A stretch of 64,000 nucleotides of DNA from Trinickia dinghuensis (GCF_003367175.1 NZ_QRGA01000008.1:310001-374000), one strand, 5' to 3'. Positions 1-8,599 are shown, counted from the first letter of the stretch. The notes: generated by a model not told the origin, from the sequence alone. Numbers and translations are program-made.

Positions 1-1
1 T

Positions 2-349
2 GCCGCCGCGACCGGCGCATCGTCATCAAAGGCACCCGCCGCGCCCGAAACGATGGCGATCGCGGCACCGAAGCACGTCGAGCATGCCGATTGCCACATC
101 GTCAAACCGGACTACCCCGAACTCTCGCGGCGCCGCGAGGAAACGGGTACGGCCACAGTGCGATTCGTCATCGGCACGACCGGCGCCGTCGAAACAGTCA
201 CGCTCGTCAAGAGCAGCGGTTTCGCGCGGCTCGACGATGCCGCCATCGCGGCGCTGCGCCAAAGCACGTGCCAGCCTTTCGTTGAAAACGGCTCACCTAT
301 CCGCGTTTCCTACACGCAAGCGTTCAAGTTCGGGCTCGACGACGACTGA
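2..349 (+). CDS. TonB-family energy transducer, C-terminal part (5' truncated by window edge)
   Basis: The frame is open from the first bases of the window to a TGA at 347-349, so the N-terminus (the expected membrane anchor and proline-rich linker) lies outside. The visible 115 residues start with an Ala/Pro/Lys-rich stretch and then carry a TonB C-terminal domain: 'PDYPELSRR', 'GTATVRFVIG', 'VKSSGFARLDDAAIAAL' and a final aromatic strand. This domain contacts TonB-dependent outer-membrane receptors in the periplasm. exbB and exbD follow at once, which completes a TonB-ExbB-ExbD energising complex. The family call is firm; which receptor it serves cannot be told. Confidence 0.85.
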   Translation, partial: AAATGASSSKAPAAPETMAIAAPKHVEHADCHIVKPDYPELSRRREETGTATVRFVIGTTGAVETVTLVKSSGFARLDDAAIAALRQSTCQPFVENGSPIRVSYTQAFKFGLDDD

Positions 350-382
350 ACGCCTATTTACCAAAAAGAAAAGGACGTACCT

Positions 383-1111
383 ATGCAAAGCTACGGTCTG
401 GCCCATGCTTGGGCTCAAGGCGATCTCGTCACGCGCGCCATTGCACTCACGCTGCTGACGATGTCGGTGCTGTCGTGGACGGTCATCGTCATCAAGGGCT
501 GGAACATCGTCCGCCTCGGGAGGCTGACGAAAAACGCCGAACGGCAGTTCTGGCATTCCGACGATTTCTCGCACGGCATCGATGCATTGGCTCAGGCGCT
601 GCCGGCTCGCGAGCGCAATCCGTTCCTCGCGCTCGCCTTGTCGGGCCAGGAAGCGGCAGACCACCATCAACGCACGCGTCCGCATCTGCATGACCGGCTA
701 GACGTGTCGGATTGGATCACGCGTTGCCTGAAAGACACGATGGACGACGGCATCGCGCGCATGCAGCGAGGGCTCGCCGTCCTGGCATCGATCGGCGGTA
801 CCGCGCCTTTCGTCGGATTGTTCGGCACCGTATGGGGCATTTATCACGCGCTGATCGCCATCGGCGAAAGCGGTCAAGCATCGATCGACCGCATCGCGGG
901 CCCAATCGGCGAAGCGCTGATCATGACGGCATTCGGCCTCGTCGTCGCCGTGCCGGCGGTACTCGGCTACAACGCACTCACGCGCTCGAACCGCGCGATC
1001 GTGGGCAGCCTGCGCCGGTTCGCGCATAGCCTGCACGCCTATTTCGTCACGGGAGCGCGCGTCGCGCCGGCGGCGAATCCGACGCTGCGCGTGGCAACGC
1101 GCGCAAGCTAA
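383..1111 (+). CDS. exbB: ExbB-type biopolymer transport protein (MotA/TolQ/ExbB proton channel)
   Basis: This 242-residue inner-membrane protein belongs to the MotA/TolQ/ExbB family. It has three predicted membrane segments: one near residues 12-35, a second near 130-155 containing 'GTAPFVGLFGTVWGI', the family signature, and a third near 175-197. With ExbD it forms the proton channel that drives TonB. It starts 33 bp after the TonB-like gene and is followed by exbD after 17 bp, so the three form one operon. The length is usual for ExbB/TolQ proteins. ExbB fits better than TolQ because a TonB gene, not tolR/tolA, is adjacent. Confidence 0.93.
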   Translation: MQSYGLAHAWAQGDLVTRAIALTLLTMSVLSWTVIVIKGWNIVRLGRLTKNAERQFWHSDDFSHGIDALAQALPARERNPFLALALSGQEAADHHQRTRPHLHDRLDVSDWITRCLKDTMDDGIARMQRGLAVLASIGGTAPFVGLFGTVWGIYHALIAIGESGQASIDRIAGPIGEALIMTAFGLVVAVPAVLGYNALTRSNRAIVGSLRRFAHSLHAYFVTGARVAPAANPTLRVATRAS

Positions 1112-1128
1112 TCGATCGGGAGCGAAAC

Positions 1129-1548
1129 ATGGCGATATCGCTATTCGACGACGAAGCGGACGAAGGGCTGATAGGCGAAATCAACATGACGCCGCTGATC
1201 GACGTTATGTTGGTACTCCTAATCGTTTTTCTCATTGCGATTCCCGCTATCGAGCACGCGATCAAGCTCGATCTGCCGCACGTCGGCAGTCAGCAGCAAG
1301 ACATCAAGCCCCCGCATGTGGACGTGGCGGTGCGGGCCGACGGCACGCTCGCCTGGGATGGCACGAACATCGACGATGCGGGCTTGCATGCGGCGCTGGA
1401 ACGCGCGGCGAAGGCGAATCCGCAGCCTCAGTTGCGATTGCGCGCCGATCGCAAAGTGCCCTACGAGCGTGTCGCCGACGTCATGTCGGCGGCCCAGGAA
1501 AGCGGGCTGACGCAGATCGGATTCGTTACCGAACCACGTCCGCGCTAG
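1129..1548 (+). CDS. exbD: ExbD/TolR-family biopolymer transport protein
   Basis: This 139-residue protein has a short cytoplasmic N-terminus, one membrane helix (about residues 22-43) and a periplasmic domain. The helix begins with 'NMTPLIDVMLVLLIVF', and Asp25 is the protonatable residue required in this family. It is the last gene of the tonB-exbB-exbD operon and is followed by a strong factor-independent terminator. 'GGGCGAAAC'-type purine-rich sequence precedes the ATG. Length and motifs match full-length ExbD. Confidence 0.93.
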   Translation: MAISLFDDEADEGLIGEINMTPLIDVMLVLLIVFLIAIPAIEHAIKLDLPHVGSQQQDIKPPHVDVAVRADGTLAWDGTNIDDAGLHAALERAAKANPQPQLRLRADRKVPYERVADVMSAAQESGLTQIGFVTEPRPR

Positions 1549-1976
1549 CGCTCTCGGCGTCACGGGCGTATCGGGTAGTTCGGGCCGCGGCCACATCGCT
1601 TCTGCCCATAGTAAAAGGCCCTTATCGGGCGATAAGGGCCTTTTTTCGTGCGCACACGGCGCCTTCGGGCGGCGGGCTCACATCCCATCGGACTGGTTCG
1701 AGCACCACATGCGATCGCCGTGCTTTGCACGAACCACGCTTTCAGCCCTATCCGGCTTGCTATAAGAGCAGCCGTTTTGTTTTCGCGCTGGACGCCCCAA
1801 CGCGAAAGGCACTTCACTATAGGCCCCAGCGCTCGGTGCTTCAAGACACCGGCCATTGAATCTACCGATCGTCCCGGCGGCTTCAAATGGCAAAAGCGAT
1901 TCGCTTGCTCGCGCACCGGCTCACATATTGAGCCGCCCCGTATTGAGCCGCCCCTCAATGGCAGGGGCCACCCGCG
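1549..1976. other. Intergenic region between exbD and the LysR gene
   Basis: This 428-bp stretch has no convincing gene. It holds the exbBD terminator and, near its right end, a 14-bp direct repeat (TATTGAGCCGCCCC, about 1926-1939 and 1941-1954). A GCCCCT/AGGGGC hairpin beside it could terminate the incoming LysR transcript. Short open frames here lack ribosome-binding sites and family resemblance. Confidence 0.6.
1613..1646 (+). terminator. Factor-independent terminator of the tonB-exbBD operon
   Basis: A perfect 14-bp stem (1613-1626 with 1631-1644) closes a GGGC tetraloop and runs into a T-tract at 1641-1646. The A-run on the left arm means it may also stop transcription from the other side. 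Confidence 0.92.
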
Positions 1977-2981
1977 TCAACGTACCGTATCGGCCACCGC
2001 CGCGGGCACGGCCGTGTTCGCCGTTTGCAGCGCTTTCACCTGCTCTTTCGTCGGGCATTCCATCATCGTATGGTTCGCCACGTCGAGCTTCTCGACGAGA
2101 AAATCGACGAATGCGCGCACGGCCGGCACCATGCCCTGACGCGATATGAAAGCAGCCGAAAGTTGCGGCGTCGGCAACGTCCACCCGGGCATGACGGGCG
2201 ACAGCAACCCCGCGCGCAACGAGGCGCCGTACATCATCTCGGGCAATGCCGCGATCCCCACGCCTTCGAGCACCGCTTCGCGTATCGTCGCCAAATCGGC
2301 CGTCACGAGGCGTGGTTCATGCTCGTGAACGTGCTTGTGCCCATCGGGCGCGGTCAAATGAAAGACGTGCCGGCCGTCGAAGCTCGGCGTATCGAGCGTC
2401 TGAAAGCGATTGAGATCGGCGGGCGTGACAGGCGGCGCGTTTTGCGCGAGCAGGCTCGGCGCACCGACGAGCATCTGCTCCGTGCGCCATAGCGGACGCA
2501 TGACGATATTCGCGTTGTCCGGAGGATCGGAGCGCACGCGAAGCGCGACGTCGACCGAGTCTTCATAGAGATCGATCACACGATTGGTCACACGAATCGA
2601 GACCCGCACCTCAGGGTAACGCAGCAGGAATTCGGAGAGGATGCCCGAAAGGAGCGTCTGCGATACCGTCACGGGTACGCTGACACGCACGGTTCCGCGC
2701 GGCGCGGAGCGCAGTTCCTGCACCGCATTCATCGCAGCCTGCGCCTCGGCGAGCATCACTTTGCAGTGCTGAAAGAAGCGCTCGCCCGCTTCGGTCAGCG
2801 CGAGCTTGCGCGTCGATCGCTGCAACAATCGCACACCGAGCGAGGTTTCGAGTTCGGCCACGCGCCGCGACAATCGCGACTTCGACACGCCGAGCACGCG
2901 CTCGGCAGCAGAAAAGCCACCGTATTCGACCACCTGCGCGAAGTACATCAAGTCATTCAGATTCTGCGAGTCGAGTTGCAT
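1977..2981 (-). CDS. LysR-family transcriptional regulator
   Basis: This 334-residue protein has an N-terminal winged helix-turn-helix (about residues 3-62: 'DLMYFAQVVEYGGFSAAERVLGVSKSRLSRRVAELE') and a substrate-binding domain of the periplasmic-binding-protein fold (about 90-295). It resembles the DmlR/AaeR-like branch that is often found beside pirin genes. The frame extends to a TTG at 3005, but the ATG at 2981 has a purine-rich GGAACGATGAG leader and gives the usual N-terminus. It is divergent from the pirin gene over about 125 bp, so it probably controls that gene and itself. Confidence 0.9.
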   Translation of the reverse strand: MQLDSQNLNDLMYFAQVVEYGGFSAAERVLGVSKSRLSRRVAELETSLGVRLLQRSTRKLALTEAGERFFQHCKVMLAEAQAAMNAVQELRSAPRGTVRVSVPVTVSQTLLSGILSEFLLRYPEVRVSIRVTNRVIDLYEDSVDVALRVRSDPPDNANIVMRPLWRTEQMLVGAPSLLAQNAPPVTPADLNRFQTLDTPSFDGRHVFHLTAPDGHKHVHEHEPRLVTADLATIREAVLEGVGIAALPEMMYGASLRAGLLSPVMPGWTLPTPQLSAAFISRQGMVPAVRAFVDFLVEKLDVANHTMMECPTKEQVKALQTANTAVPAAVADTVR

Positions 2982-3048
2982 CTCATCGTTCCAACGGTAG
3001 GACAATCCATTGCTCTTTGGACGGCTAAAAGGGGCCCGGGCCCGTCCA

Positions 3049-3054
3049 TATAAT
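3049..3054 (+). promoter_or_regulatory. Candidate -10 element for the pirin gene
   Basis: TATAAT lies about 54 bp before the pirin ATG. Directly upstream is a GC-rich palindrome (GGGCCCGGGCCC, about 3032-3043) that could be an operator. No clear -35 was seen. Confidence 0.4.
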
Positions 3055-3107
3055 AGACCTCACATTCTTACGCGACGCACACACCGCGTCCTTCCGAGGT
3101 TCTGCTC

Positions 3108-3980
3108 ATGACTACGTCCCGCACGATTCGCAACACGATCGCCGCCGTCCGCACCGTGGAGGGTGGCGGCTTCGTCGTCCATCGTCCGTTCCCGACCCGA
3201 ATGTTAATGGACTTCGATCCATTCTTGCTGCTCGACGAAATGGGCCCCGTCGACTATGCGCCCGGTCAGGCCAAGGGCGCGCCCGATCACCCGCATCGCG
3301 GTTTCGAAACGGTGACCTATGCCCTCGCGGGCCGCTTCGCGCATGAGGATTCGGCAGGCCATTCCGGTGTGCTTCGCCCCGGCGACGTGCAATGGATGAC
3401 GGCCGGCGCGGGCGTCGTCCACAGTGAAATGCCCGATCCCGAATTCGCTCGCGCCGGCGGGCGCGTACACGGGCTGCAGCTATGGGTGAATCTCCCGCGC
3501 CGCGACAAGATGATCGCGCCGCGCTACCAGGAGATTCCCTCGGAGCGTATCCCGATCGCCTCGACCGAAGACGGCAAGGTACGCGTCAAAGTCATCGCGG
3601 GTGAAGCGCTCGGCGTCAAGGCGGCGATCGAAACACGCACGCCGATTCTGTATCAGCACTTCTCGCTCGAACCCGGTGCATCGATCGTGCAGCCGGTACC
3701 GCGCGACTATCGCGTCTTCGCTTATGCGCTGAGCGGCGCGGGACGGTACGGCGACGAGCAGCGCGAAATCGGCGCGCAGCGCATGGTGATCTTCGGCGAC
3801 GACGGCGACGCCGTCACGCTGACGGCCGGCACCGAGCCGCTCGAAGTCCTGCTCATCGGCGGCGTGCCGCTGAACGAACCGATCGTGCGGCATGGCCCGT
3901 TCGTGATGAATACGGAGGATGAGATCCGGCAAGCGATCGTCGACTATCAAGCCGGGCGGATGGGCGAAATCGCTCGTTGA
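3108..3980 (+). CDS. Pirin family protein (cupin fold)
   Basis: This 290-residue bicupin belongs to the pirin family. The first cupin carries the metal-binding set at His61, His63, His105 and Glu107 ('DHPHRGFETVTY' and 'GVVHSEMP'), spaced as in known pirins. The C-terminal cupin covers about residues 180-285. Bacterial pirins include quercetinase-like dioxygenases and redox-linked regulators, and the substrate here is unknown. It is divergent from a LysR regulator, an arrangement common in Burkholderiaceae, which suggests LysR control. Confidence 0.92.
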   Translation: MTTSRTIRNTIAAVRTVEGGGFVVHRPFPTRMLMDFDPFLLLDEMGPVDYAPGQAKGAPDHPHRGFETVTYALAGRFAHEDSAGHSGVLRPGDVQWMTAGAGVVHSEMPDPEFARAGGRVHGLQLWVNLPRRDKMIAPRYQEIPSERIPIASTEDGKVRVKVIAGEALGVKAAIETRTPILYQHFSLEPGASIVQPVPRDYRVFAYALSGAGRYGDEQREIGAQRMVIFGDDGDAVTLTAGTEPLEVLLIGGVPLNEPIVRHGPFVMNTEDEIRQAIVDYQAGRMGEIAR

Positions 3981-4092
3981 GGATCGTTGAGGCGTTTCGA
4001 AGTTCGACGAGGCTCGTCGAAAAGCTCGCCAAGACTCGTTGAGGCTACTCCAAGCGCCTCCAAAAGCTCGTTGGGGCTCGTCGAAGCAGGAG
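3981..4092 (+). repeat. Degenerate short tandem repeats
   Basis: About 110 bp between the pirin and OsmC genes are built from imperfect copies of AAGCTCGTTGAGGCTCGTCGA-like units of about 20-24 bp. One frame across it reads repeated Ser-Ser-Lys / Leu-Val-Glu-Ala words but lacks a ribosome-binding site, so I treat it as non-coding repeat sequence. Confidence 0.5.
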
Positions 4093-4231
4093 CGCAGGTT
4101 CCGATCCCCCGCCCGCCGATCCGCGCGACGGGTGTGGGCGAATTGCGTCACAATAGCCGCTCAGCTGCCGCCGCCCGCTGCGCCATCACGGCGCTCGCGG
4201 GCAGCCCGGCGCCCCAACCAGGAGGATAGGC

Positions 4232-4657
4232 ATGAGCGAGCGCGTTGTTACGGCATCCATCGGCGCAACCAACTTTCAAGTCACGTTCGACGACGGTGCC
4301 CATCACTTGTGGCACGCCGACGAACCGGAATCGCTCGGCGGCGGCGACCGCGCTCCCACTCCGGTATCGCTCTTGCTTTCCGGATTAGGGGCATGCACGT
4401 CCATTACGTTGAAAATGTATGCGCAGCGCAAAGGCTGGCCGCTCGATGACGTGCAAGTATCGCTCTCGATGCACACTGGCGACCAAGGCTCGACGATCGA
4501 CCGCAAGATCGTCTTGCACGGCGAACTCACCGACGAGCACCGCGAGCGGTTGCTGCAAGTGGCGAACGCGTGTCCCGTCCACAAGATACTGACGCGTCCG
4601 ATCGCGATCAACACGGGGCTCGTCGCAACGTTGCCGGCCACGCCCGACGAGGCGTAA
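4232..4657 (+). CDS. OsmC/Ohr-family protein (peroxiredoxin-like)
   Basis: This 141-residue protein has the OsmC fold and the two conserved cysteines of the family: Cys55 in 'GLGACTSITL' and Cys114 in 'NACPVHKIL'. In characterised members this pair reduces organic or fatty-acid hydroperoxides in the cytoplasm. A GGAGGA ribosome-binding site precedes the ATG. The tight downstream spacing (about 39 bp) to the DUF1857-like gene suggests co-transcription. It looks closer to the YhfA/OsmC subgroup than to Ohr. Confidence 0.9.
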   Translation: MSERVVTASIGATNFQVTFDDGAHHLWHADEPESLGGGDRAPTPVSLLLSGLGACTSITLKMYAQRKGWPLDDVQVSLSMHTGDQGSTIDRKIVLHGELTDEHRERLLQVANACPVHKILTRPIAINTGLVATLPATPDEA

Positions 4658-4696
4658 AGTACCCGACCGCCGCACTTGAAGCCGAAGGAATGCCCC

Positions 4697-5179
4697 TTGA
4701 ATTTCGAACATCTCGTCCAGGTCAACGATCCGCTGAACCCGCTCGCGGAAACGCTCACGCGCACCCAGCTATGGGAAGGACTCGTGCTGCGCGCCGAACA
4801 GCCGCAGCTTTTCGTGCTGGGCCTCGACAGCTGCACGATCCTCTCGCGCACGGCCGACACGCTCGAACGCGAATTGCACTACGGCCATGCGACCGTACGC
4901 GATCGTGTGACGCTGATTCCGCACGAAACCGTGCGCTATGACATCCTCGCAACGGAATCCTATGTGGGCGGGACGCTCACGATGACGATCGAGCAGCCCG
5001 ACGCACTCCAGCTTTTTCTGCGGTTCGAGTACGCGACGACGCTCCCCACGCCCGACACCGAGGACGACCGCCAAACGAGCGAGATCGTGAAGTCGGCCTA
5101 TCGCGAGGCCGACATCGATACCGTGCGGCTCATCCGCGAATATGCACGCCATCCGAAGCAGCCGGACCCGCTTCATTGA
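4697..5179 (+). CDS. SRPBCC-fold protein, DUF1857-like
   Basis: This protein of about 160 residues resembles the DUF1857/AtaL-like group of the SRPBCC (START-like) ligand-binding superfamily, read as 'NFEHLVQVNDP', 'LTRTQLWEGLVLRAEQP' and 'GGTLTMTIEQP'. The frame has no ATG. A TTG at 4697 follows AAGGA (4685-4689) at good spacing and gives the usual N-terminus; an upstream TTG at 4676 is less likely. It is probably in one transcript with the OsmC gene. Its ligand and function are unknown. Confidence 0.8.
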   Translation: MNFEHLVQVNDPLNPLAETLTRTQLWEGLVLRAEQPQLFVLGLDSCTILSRTADTLERELHYGHATVRDRVTLIPHETVRYDILATESYVGGTLTMTIEQPDALQLFLRFEYATTLPTPDTEDDRQTSEIVKSAYREADIDTVRLIREYARHPKQPDPLH

Positions 5180-5325
5180 CCTGAGTGCGCGGTCGGTTGG
5201 GGACACGTCAGCGGCCCTGCTGCCGCGTTGCTCTGTGCGCCGCAACGCGACGCGGAACCCTAAAGGCGGCCATCGGCTCCACGATGGCTGCGCCCTATCG
5301 GTGCCATATCTCAATGAATTTGTTT

Positions 5326-5356
5326 TTTACAATCGATAATGATTCTCATTTATAAT
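5326..5356 (+). promoter_or_regulatory. hemP promoter with Fur box
   Basis: A TTTACA-like -35 (5326-5331) and a TATAAT -10 (5351-5356) flank and overlap GATAATGATTCTCATTTAT (5335-5353), a strong match to the 19-bp Fur consensus. Fur with iron would cover the promoter, so hemP should be iron-repressed. Confidence 0.85.
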
Positions 5357-5392
5357 TCGTCTTATCGAATCGAATAACCGATACCCCCAAGC

Positions 5393-5656
5393 ATGAGTGA
5401 ACCCACACGCCAGCCTGCGCTCACGTTGAGAACGTCCATGAGTTCCTTAGCTAGCTCCCGTTCGAAAGACGCGGCCACCGCTGCGGTGGCTACACGCCGC
5501 GCCGGTACGCAGGCGGAAGGCAGCGACGGCGCGATCGAGCGCACGCTGTCGAGCGATCATTTATTGCAAGGGCGCAGTCATATTTTCATCGCTCACAACG
5601 GCGAGCGATACCAGTTGCGCGAAACCCGTCTAGGAAAGCTGATCCTGACGAAGTAA
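5393..5656 (+). CDS. hemP: Hemin uptake protein HemP
   Basis: This 87-residue protein has a variable N-terminus rich in Ala/Thr/Arg and a conserved HemP end ('HNGERYQLRETRLGKLILTK'). HemP proteins are needed for, or regulate, haem uptake receptors in Burkholderia-type bacteria. The gene sits 37 bp after a Fur box and TATAAT promoter. Unusually for this family, no haem receptor or hmu transport genes follow; ftrABCD, another iron system, comes next and reads toward it. The call is based on the C-terminal motif and iron regulation. Confidence 0.88.
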   Translation: MSEPTRQPALTLRTSMSSLASSRSKDAATAAVATRRAGTQAEGSDGAIERTLSSDHLLQGRSHIFIAHNGERYQLRETRLGKLILTK

Positions 5657-5673
5657 GTCGGCACCGTGTATTG

Positions 5674-5790
5674 TGGGGACCACCTCCAAGAGAGGTGTTA
5701 GGCAGTAGCCAGCGCAACGTTAAGCACGTGAGTCTAGACCCCTGCGTGCCCCCTCTTTAGCGACGTTGCAGCCAGCCATGCCGTTTTTTT
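5674..5790 (+). ncRNA. Structured region after hemP (possible small RNA or 3' UTR)
   Basis: The gap between hemP and ftrD holds a CACCTC/GAGGTG hairpin (about 5681-5697) and then a nested structure: GCAACGT (5714-5720) pairs with ACGTTGC (5763-5769), and inside it GCACG (5724-5728) pairs with CGTGC (5745-5749). A T-run follows near 5784-5790. No protein frame is evident. This is compatible with a Fur-controlled transcript ending in a structured RNA, but no known family was recognised. Confidence 0.3.
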
Positions 5791-5934
5791 CAACGCCCCT
5801 TTCCGCCCCTATCTCGCTTCGCTTCTAAGCTGAGCTTCTGAGTTGCGCTTCCGTCTTCTGAAATGCCGGAGAACGCTGCCGGCATCCAGCATGGAGCGAG
5901 CGCGAACGCCCTCGCCTTCGATCTTGCCCTCTCG

Positions 5935-7347
5935 TTACTGCGCAAAACCCCAAAACATCAGCCACCATGCGCTATCCACCACGGCCAAAGCCGCGACGAA
6001 GCACGTCATGGCGCCCATTCGGAGCGCGATGCGCGACGTGTACCGGCCCGTGACGCGCCACGCCAACCAGGCACTCCACGCATTCGCGATGGCAAGCACA
6101 CCAATGCGAACCGTCGACGCCCAATCGAGCGGGACGTGCTCCGCGCGAAGCAACGACAACGTCGTGGCCGACAACCCCAAGAACACGCCGGTTCCGGCCA
6201 CGGGAATGAGCGCTTGCGTGAGGTGATGCAGGCGCGCACGATCGAACCGGCCAAGCACGCGCGTACCCGCGGCGACGAGCGCAAGCAGCGCCGTCCCGTA
6301 CACGAGTGCCGTCGCGAGGATGTAGGCGATCAGCAACGTGCCGTCGAGCCAGGAGAAGACGTCGTTTTGGTCGGGGTAATGCGTGAAAAGGAACCACGGC
6401 GCATTGGTGTCGAGCATCCACGTGAAGTCGTGGTCGATCAGCCAACCTGCAAGGTATTGCTTGATCTCGACGAACCACGGGCTCGCCGTCCAATGAAACG
6501 CGCCGATCGCGATGCCCAGCAGGCCGTATAGGATGAGCGCCGTGTCCCAGCCGTCGGCCGCATCGCGGCCCAGCTCGACGATTTCCTGCGCGGGCGAACG
6601 CCATGTCAGCGCAATGGCATCGCGATGGCCGTTGCACCGGCCGCACATGTGGCATGGCGCCGCGCCCTTCATGTTTCTCAACGGCACGAGCGGCGCGCAA
6701 TTGATCGGAATCACGCGATGCCCGTGCTCGCCGGCCGTGTACGAACGCCGCCAAGCGGCCTCGTTCACGCGGAAGTGAAACGGCGCGAGACGCGACAACA
6801 GCGCAAACACGCCGTTGACGGGACACAGGTAACGGCACCAGACGCGCTTGTCGCGTCCGTAAAGATAGCCGACGATCATCGCCCCCACCGTCGAGCCCCC
6901 CAATACGAGGAGCACGGCACGCGGATACTGGTAGACGCTGACCATTTGGCCGTAGATGGTCGTCAAGCCGAATGCGACGAACGGCCATCCGCCCCAACGC
7001 ATCCAGCGCGGAATGGCTCGCCCTCGCCCATGACGGCTGGCGAATTCGGCCAGCGCGCCTTCGGGACACAGCACGCCGCACCACACGCGGCCGAGCAGGA
7101 CCATCGACAGCAAGACGAACGGCCACCATATGCCCCAAAACACGAACTGGGCGGCTAGCGTCAGATTGTTCCAGAGATGCGCCGTGTCGTCGGGCAACGG
7201 CAGGCACGCGGGCACGATGATGAGAAAGGCGTAGACCGCAACGACAGCCCACTGGATCGCGCGAATGATCGCGCCGTTGCGCTGCATCCACGCGCCCACG
7301 CGCGCGAGCCGCCCGAGGCCGGCTGCGGGAAACGCGGGCGAACTCAT
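5935..7347 (-). CDS. ftrD: FtrD-like polyferredoxin (4Fe-4S membrane protein of Ftr iron uptake)
   Basis: This protein of about 470 residues has several membrane helices and three cysteine clusters: 'CGVLCPEGAL', 'CRYLCPVNGVF' and 'CHMCGRCNGH', typical of NapH/CcoG-like polyferredoxins. In FtrABCD systems this subunit handles electrons at the inner membrane during iron uptake. The ATG at 7347 overlaps the ftrC stop as ATGA, so translation is coupled; the longer frame to 7416 would run into ftrC and is not used. It is the last gene of ftrABCD. Confidence 0.88.
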   Translation of the reverse strand: MSSPAFPAAGLGRLARVGAWMQRNGAIIRAIQWAVVAVYAFLIIVPACLPLPDDTAHLWNNLTLAAQFVFWGIWWPFVLLSMVLLGRVWCGVLCPEGALAEFASRHGRGRAIPRWMRWGGWPFVAFGLTTIYGQMVSVYQYPRAVLLVLGGSTVGAMIVGYLYGRDKRVWCRYLCPVNGVFALLSRLAPFHFRVNEAAWRRSYTAGEHGHRVIPINCAPLVPLRNMKGAAPCHMCGRCNGHRDAIALTWRSPAQEIVELGRDAADGWDTALILYGLLGIAIGAFHWTASPWFVEIKQYLAGWLIDHDFTWMLDTNAPWFLFTHYPDQNDVFSWLDGTLLIAYILATALVYGTALLALVAAGTRVLGRFDRARLHHLTQALIPVAGTGVFLGLSATTLSLLRAEHVPLDWASTVRIGVLAIANAWSAWLAWRVTGRYTSRIALRMGAMTCFVAALAVVDSAWWLMFWGFAQ

Positions 7348-8186
7348 ACCGTACGTCCGGCCGTCGCGGCGGGCGCACGGCCGGCACGCCGCGCAAGCCA
7401 CCCGACGACGAGCCAATACAGCGCAAAGGCAACGAGATTGGTCAGTGCCGGATGGGCACGATAGCCCGTCAGCGCGGCCACCATCGAACCGGCCGTGCTC
7501 GAATCGTCGAGCAGCCGGGAGCTATCCCATACCTGCGAGATGCCGAGCGGCAAGATTTCTTTATCGATGAGCTTGTCGACACCCGTCTGCAGCAGACCGG
7601 CGCCGAGCAGCAGCAGCATGATCTCGGTGACGCGGAAGAAATGGCGCCACGAGAACACGCGGCCGCCCAGTTGCAAGACGTAGAACGTCAGGAATGCGAG
7701 GCCGAGGCCGAGCACGATCGCGAGGATGTCGCCATGGCTCACATGCCCCGATTGGCCGAAGCCGAGCCCATAGAGAAAGATGACCGTTTCGCTGCCTTCG
7801 CGCGCGATCGCGAGCGCAACAAGAACCGCGACGCCCCAGCCGTTGCCGTTACGCGTGCTCTGCTGCAGCGAGCGTTCCATGTCGCGTTTGAGCGTGCGCC
7901 CATGGCGCTTCATCCACAGCACCATTTGCACGATCAGCACGCAGGCGACCAGCACCATGCCCGTCTGAAAGTAGTCGGCCGCATCGCCCGACAACACTTC
8001 GCTGAAGCCCACGAGTGCCGCGCCGAGCGCGATGGCCGCGAGGATTCCGACGCCGACGCCCGCCCACAGATACGGCAACCCGCGCCGAGCGTCAGCGTCG
8101 CCATTCTTCAGCCACGCGTAAAGAATGCCCACGACGAGCAGAGCCTCGACGCTTTCGCGCCATACGACGAACAGTACCTGGCCCAT
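7344..8186 (-). CDS. ftrC: FTR1-family iron permease
   Basis: This 280-residue protein has about seven membrane helices and two REXXE-type iron-binding motifs: 'WRESVEALLVVGIL' near the N-terminus (RESVE) and 'AREGSETVIFLYG' near residues 125-140 (REGSE). These Glu residues bind ferric iron during transport across the inner membrane. It lies third in the ftrABCD operon and overlaps ftrD. Its length matches bacterial FTR1/EfeU-type permeases. Confidence 0.93.
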   Translation of the reverse strand: MGQVLFVVWRESVEALLVVGILYAWLKNGDADARRGLPYLWAGVGVGILAAIALGAALVGFSEVLSGDAADYFQTGMVLVACVLIVQMVLWMKRHGRTLKRDMERSLQQSTRNGNGWGVAVLVALAIAREGSETVIFLYGLGFGQSGHVSHGDILAIVLGLGLAFLTFYVLQLGGRVFSWRHFFRVTEIMLLLLGAGLLQTGVDKLIDKEILPLGISQVWDSSRLLDDSSTAGSMVAALTGYRAHPALTNLVAFALYWLVVGWLARRAGRAPAATAGRTV

Positions 8187-8235
8187 CTCTTATTCTCCGA
8201 GCGCGCGGCGTTCCACCTCCGCGCGCAAAAGCCTC

Positions 8236-8568
8236 TTACTTGACGACGATGACGCCTCGCGCCGATTGGTGGAAATCGTCGAAGAACTTGTATTCGCCCG
8301 GCGTTTGGGGGGCGATGACGACAACCGAATTGGCACCGGGCGCCAGGACCTTCTCCTTGCGCAACTCGACGCTTTCGAACTCGGCGGCACCCTTGCCGCT
8401 GTTGCTGACCTCGATGCGGATGCGCTTGCCCGCCGGCACCTCGATACGCGCCGGCGTCAGCTTGCCGTCGGCCATGTCGAGCTTGACCGTCACCGCATCG
8501 TCGGCGTGCGCGGCCATCGCGGCGGCGGCCAGCAAACCGGCCAATGCAGCCTTCGAACGCAATTTCAT
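8236..8568 (-). CDS. ftrB: FtrB-like periplasmic cupredoxin
   Basis: This protein of 110 residues has a signal peptide ('MKLRSKAALAGLLAAAAMAAHA') and a single cupredoxin domain whose family role is to oxidise ferrous iron or carry electrons for the FTR1 permease. The ATG at 8568 has a GAGGAG ribosome-binding site and gives a proper signal peptide; the longer frame to 8631 lies inside ftrA. It is second in ftrABCD, between the P19-like protein and the permease. Confidence 0.88.
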   Translation of the reverse strand: MKLRSKAALAGLLAAAAMAAHADDAVTVKLDMADGKLTPARIEVPAGKRIRIEVSNSGKGAAEFESVELRKEKVLAPGANSVVVIAPQTPGEYKFFDDFHQSARGVIVVK

Positions 8569-8599
8569 GCTGATGCTCTCCTCTTCCGAGCCGCGCGGC

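Noticed and set aside
1648-2149. Plus-strand frames of 97-163 codons between exbD and the LysR gene
   Set aside because: They begin in the terminator or run across the LysR 3' end, without ribosome-binding sites or recognisable domains.
3987-4229. Open frame of 80 codons over the repeats before OsmC
   Set aside because: It has no ribosome-binding site, low-complexity Ser/Arg/Ala content from the repeats, and runs right into the OsmC leader.
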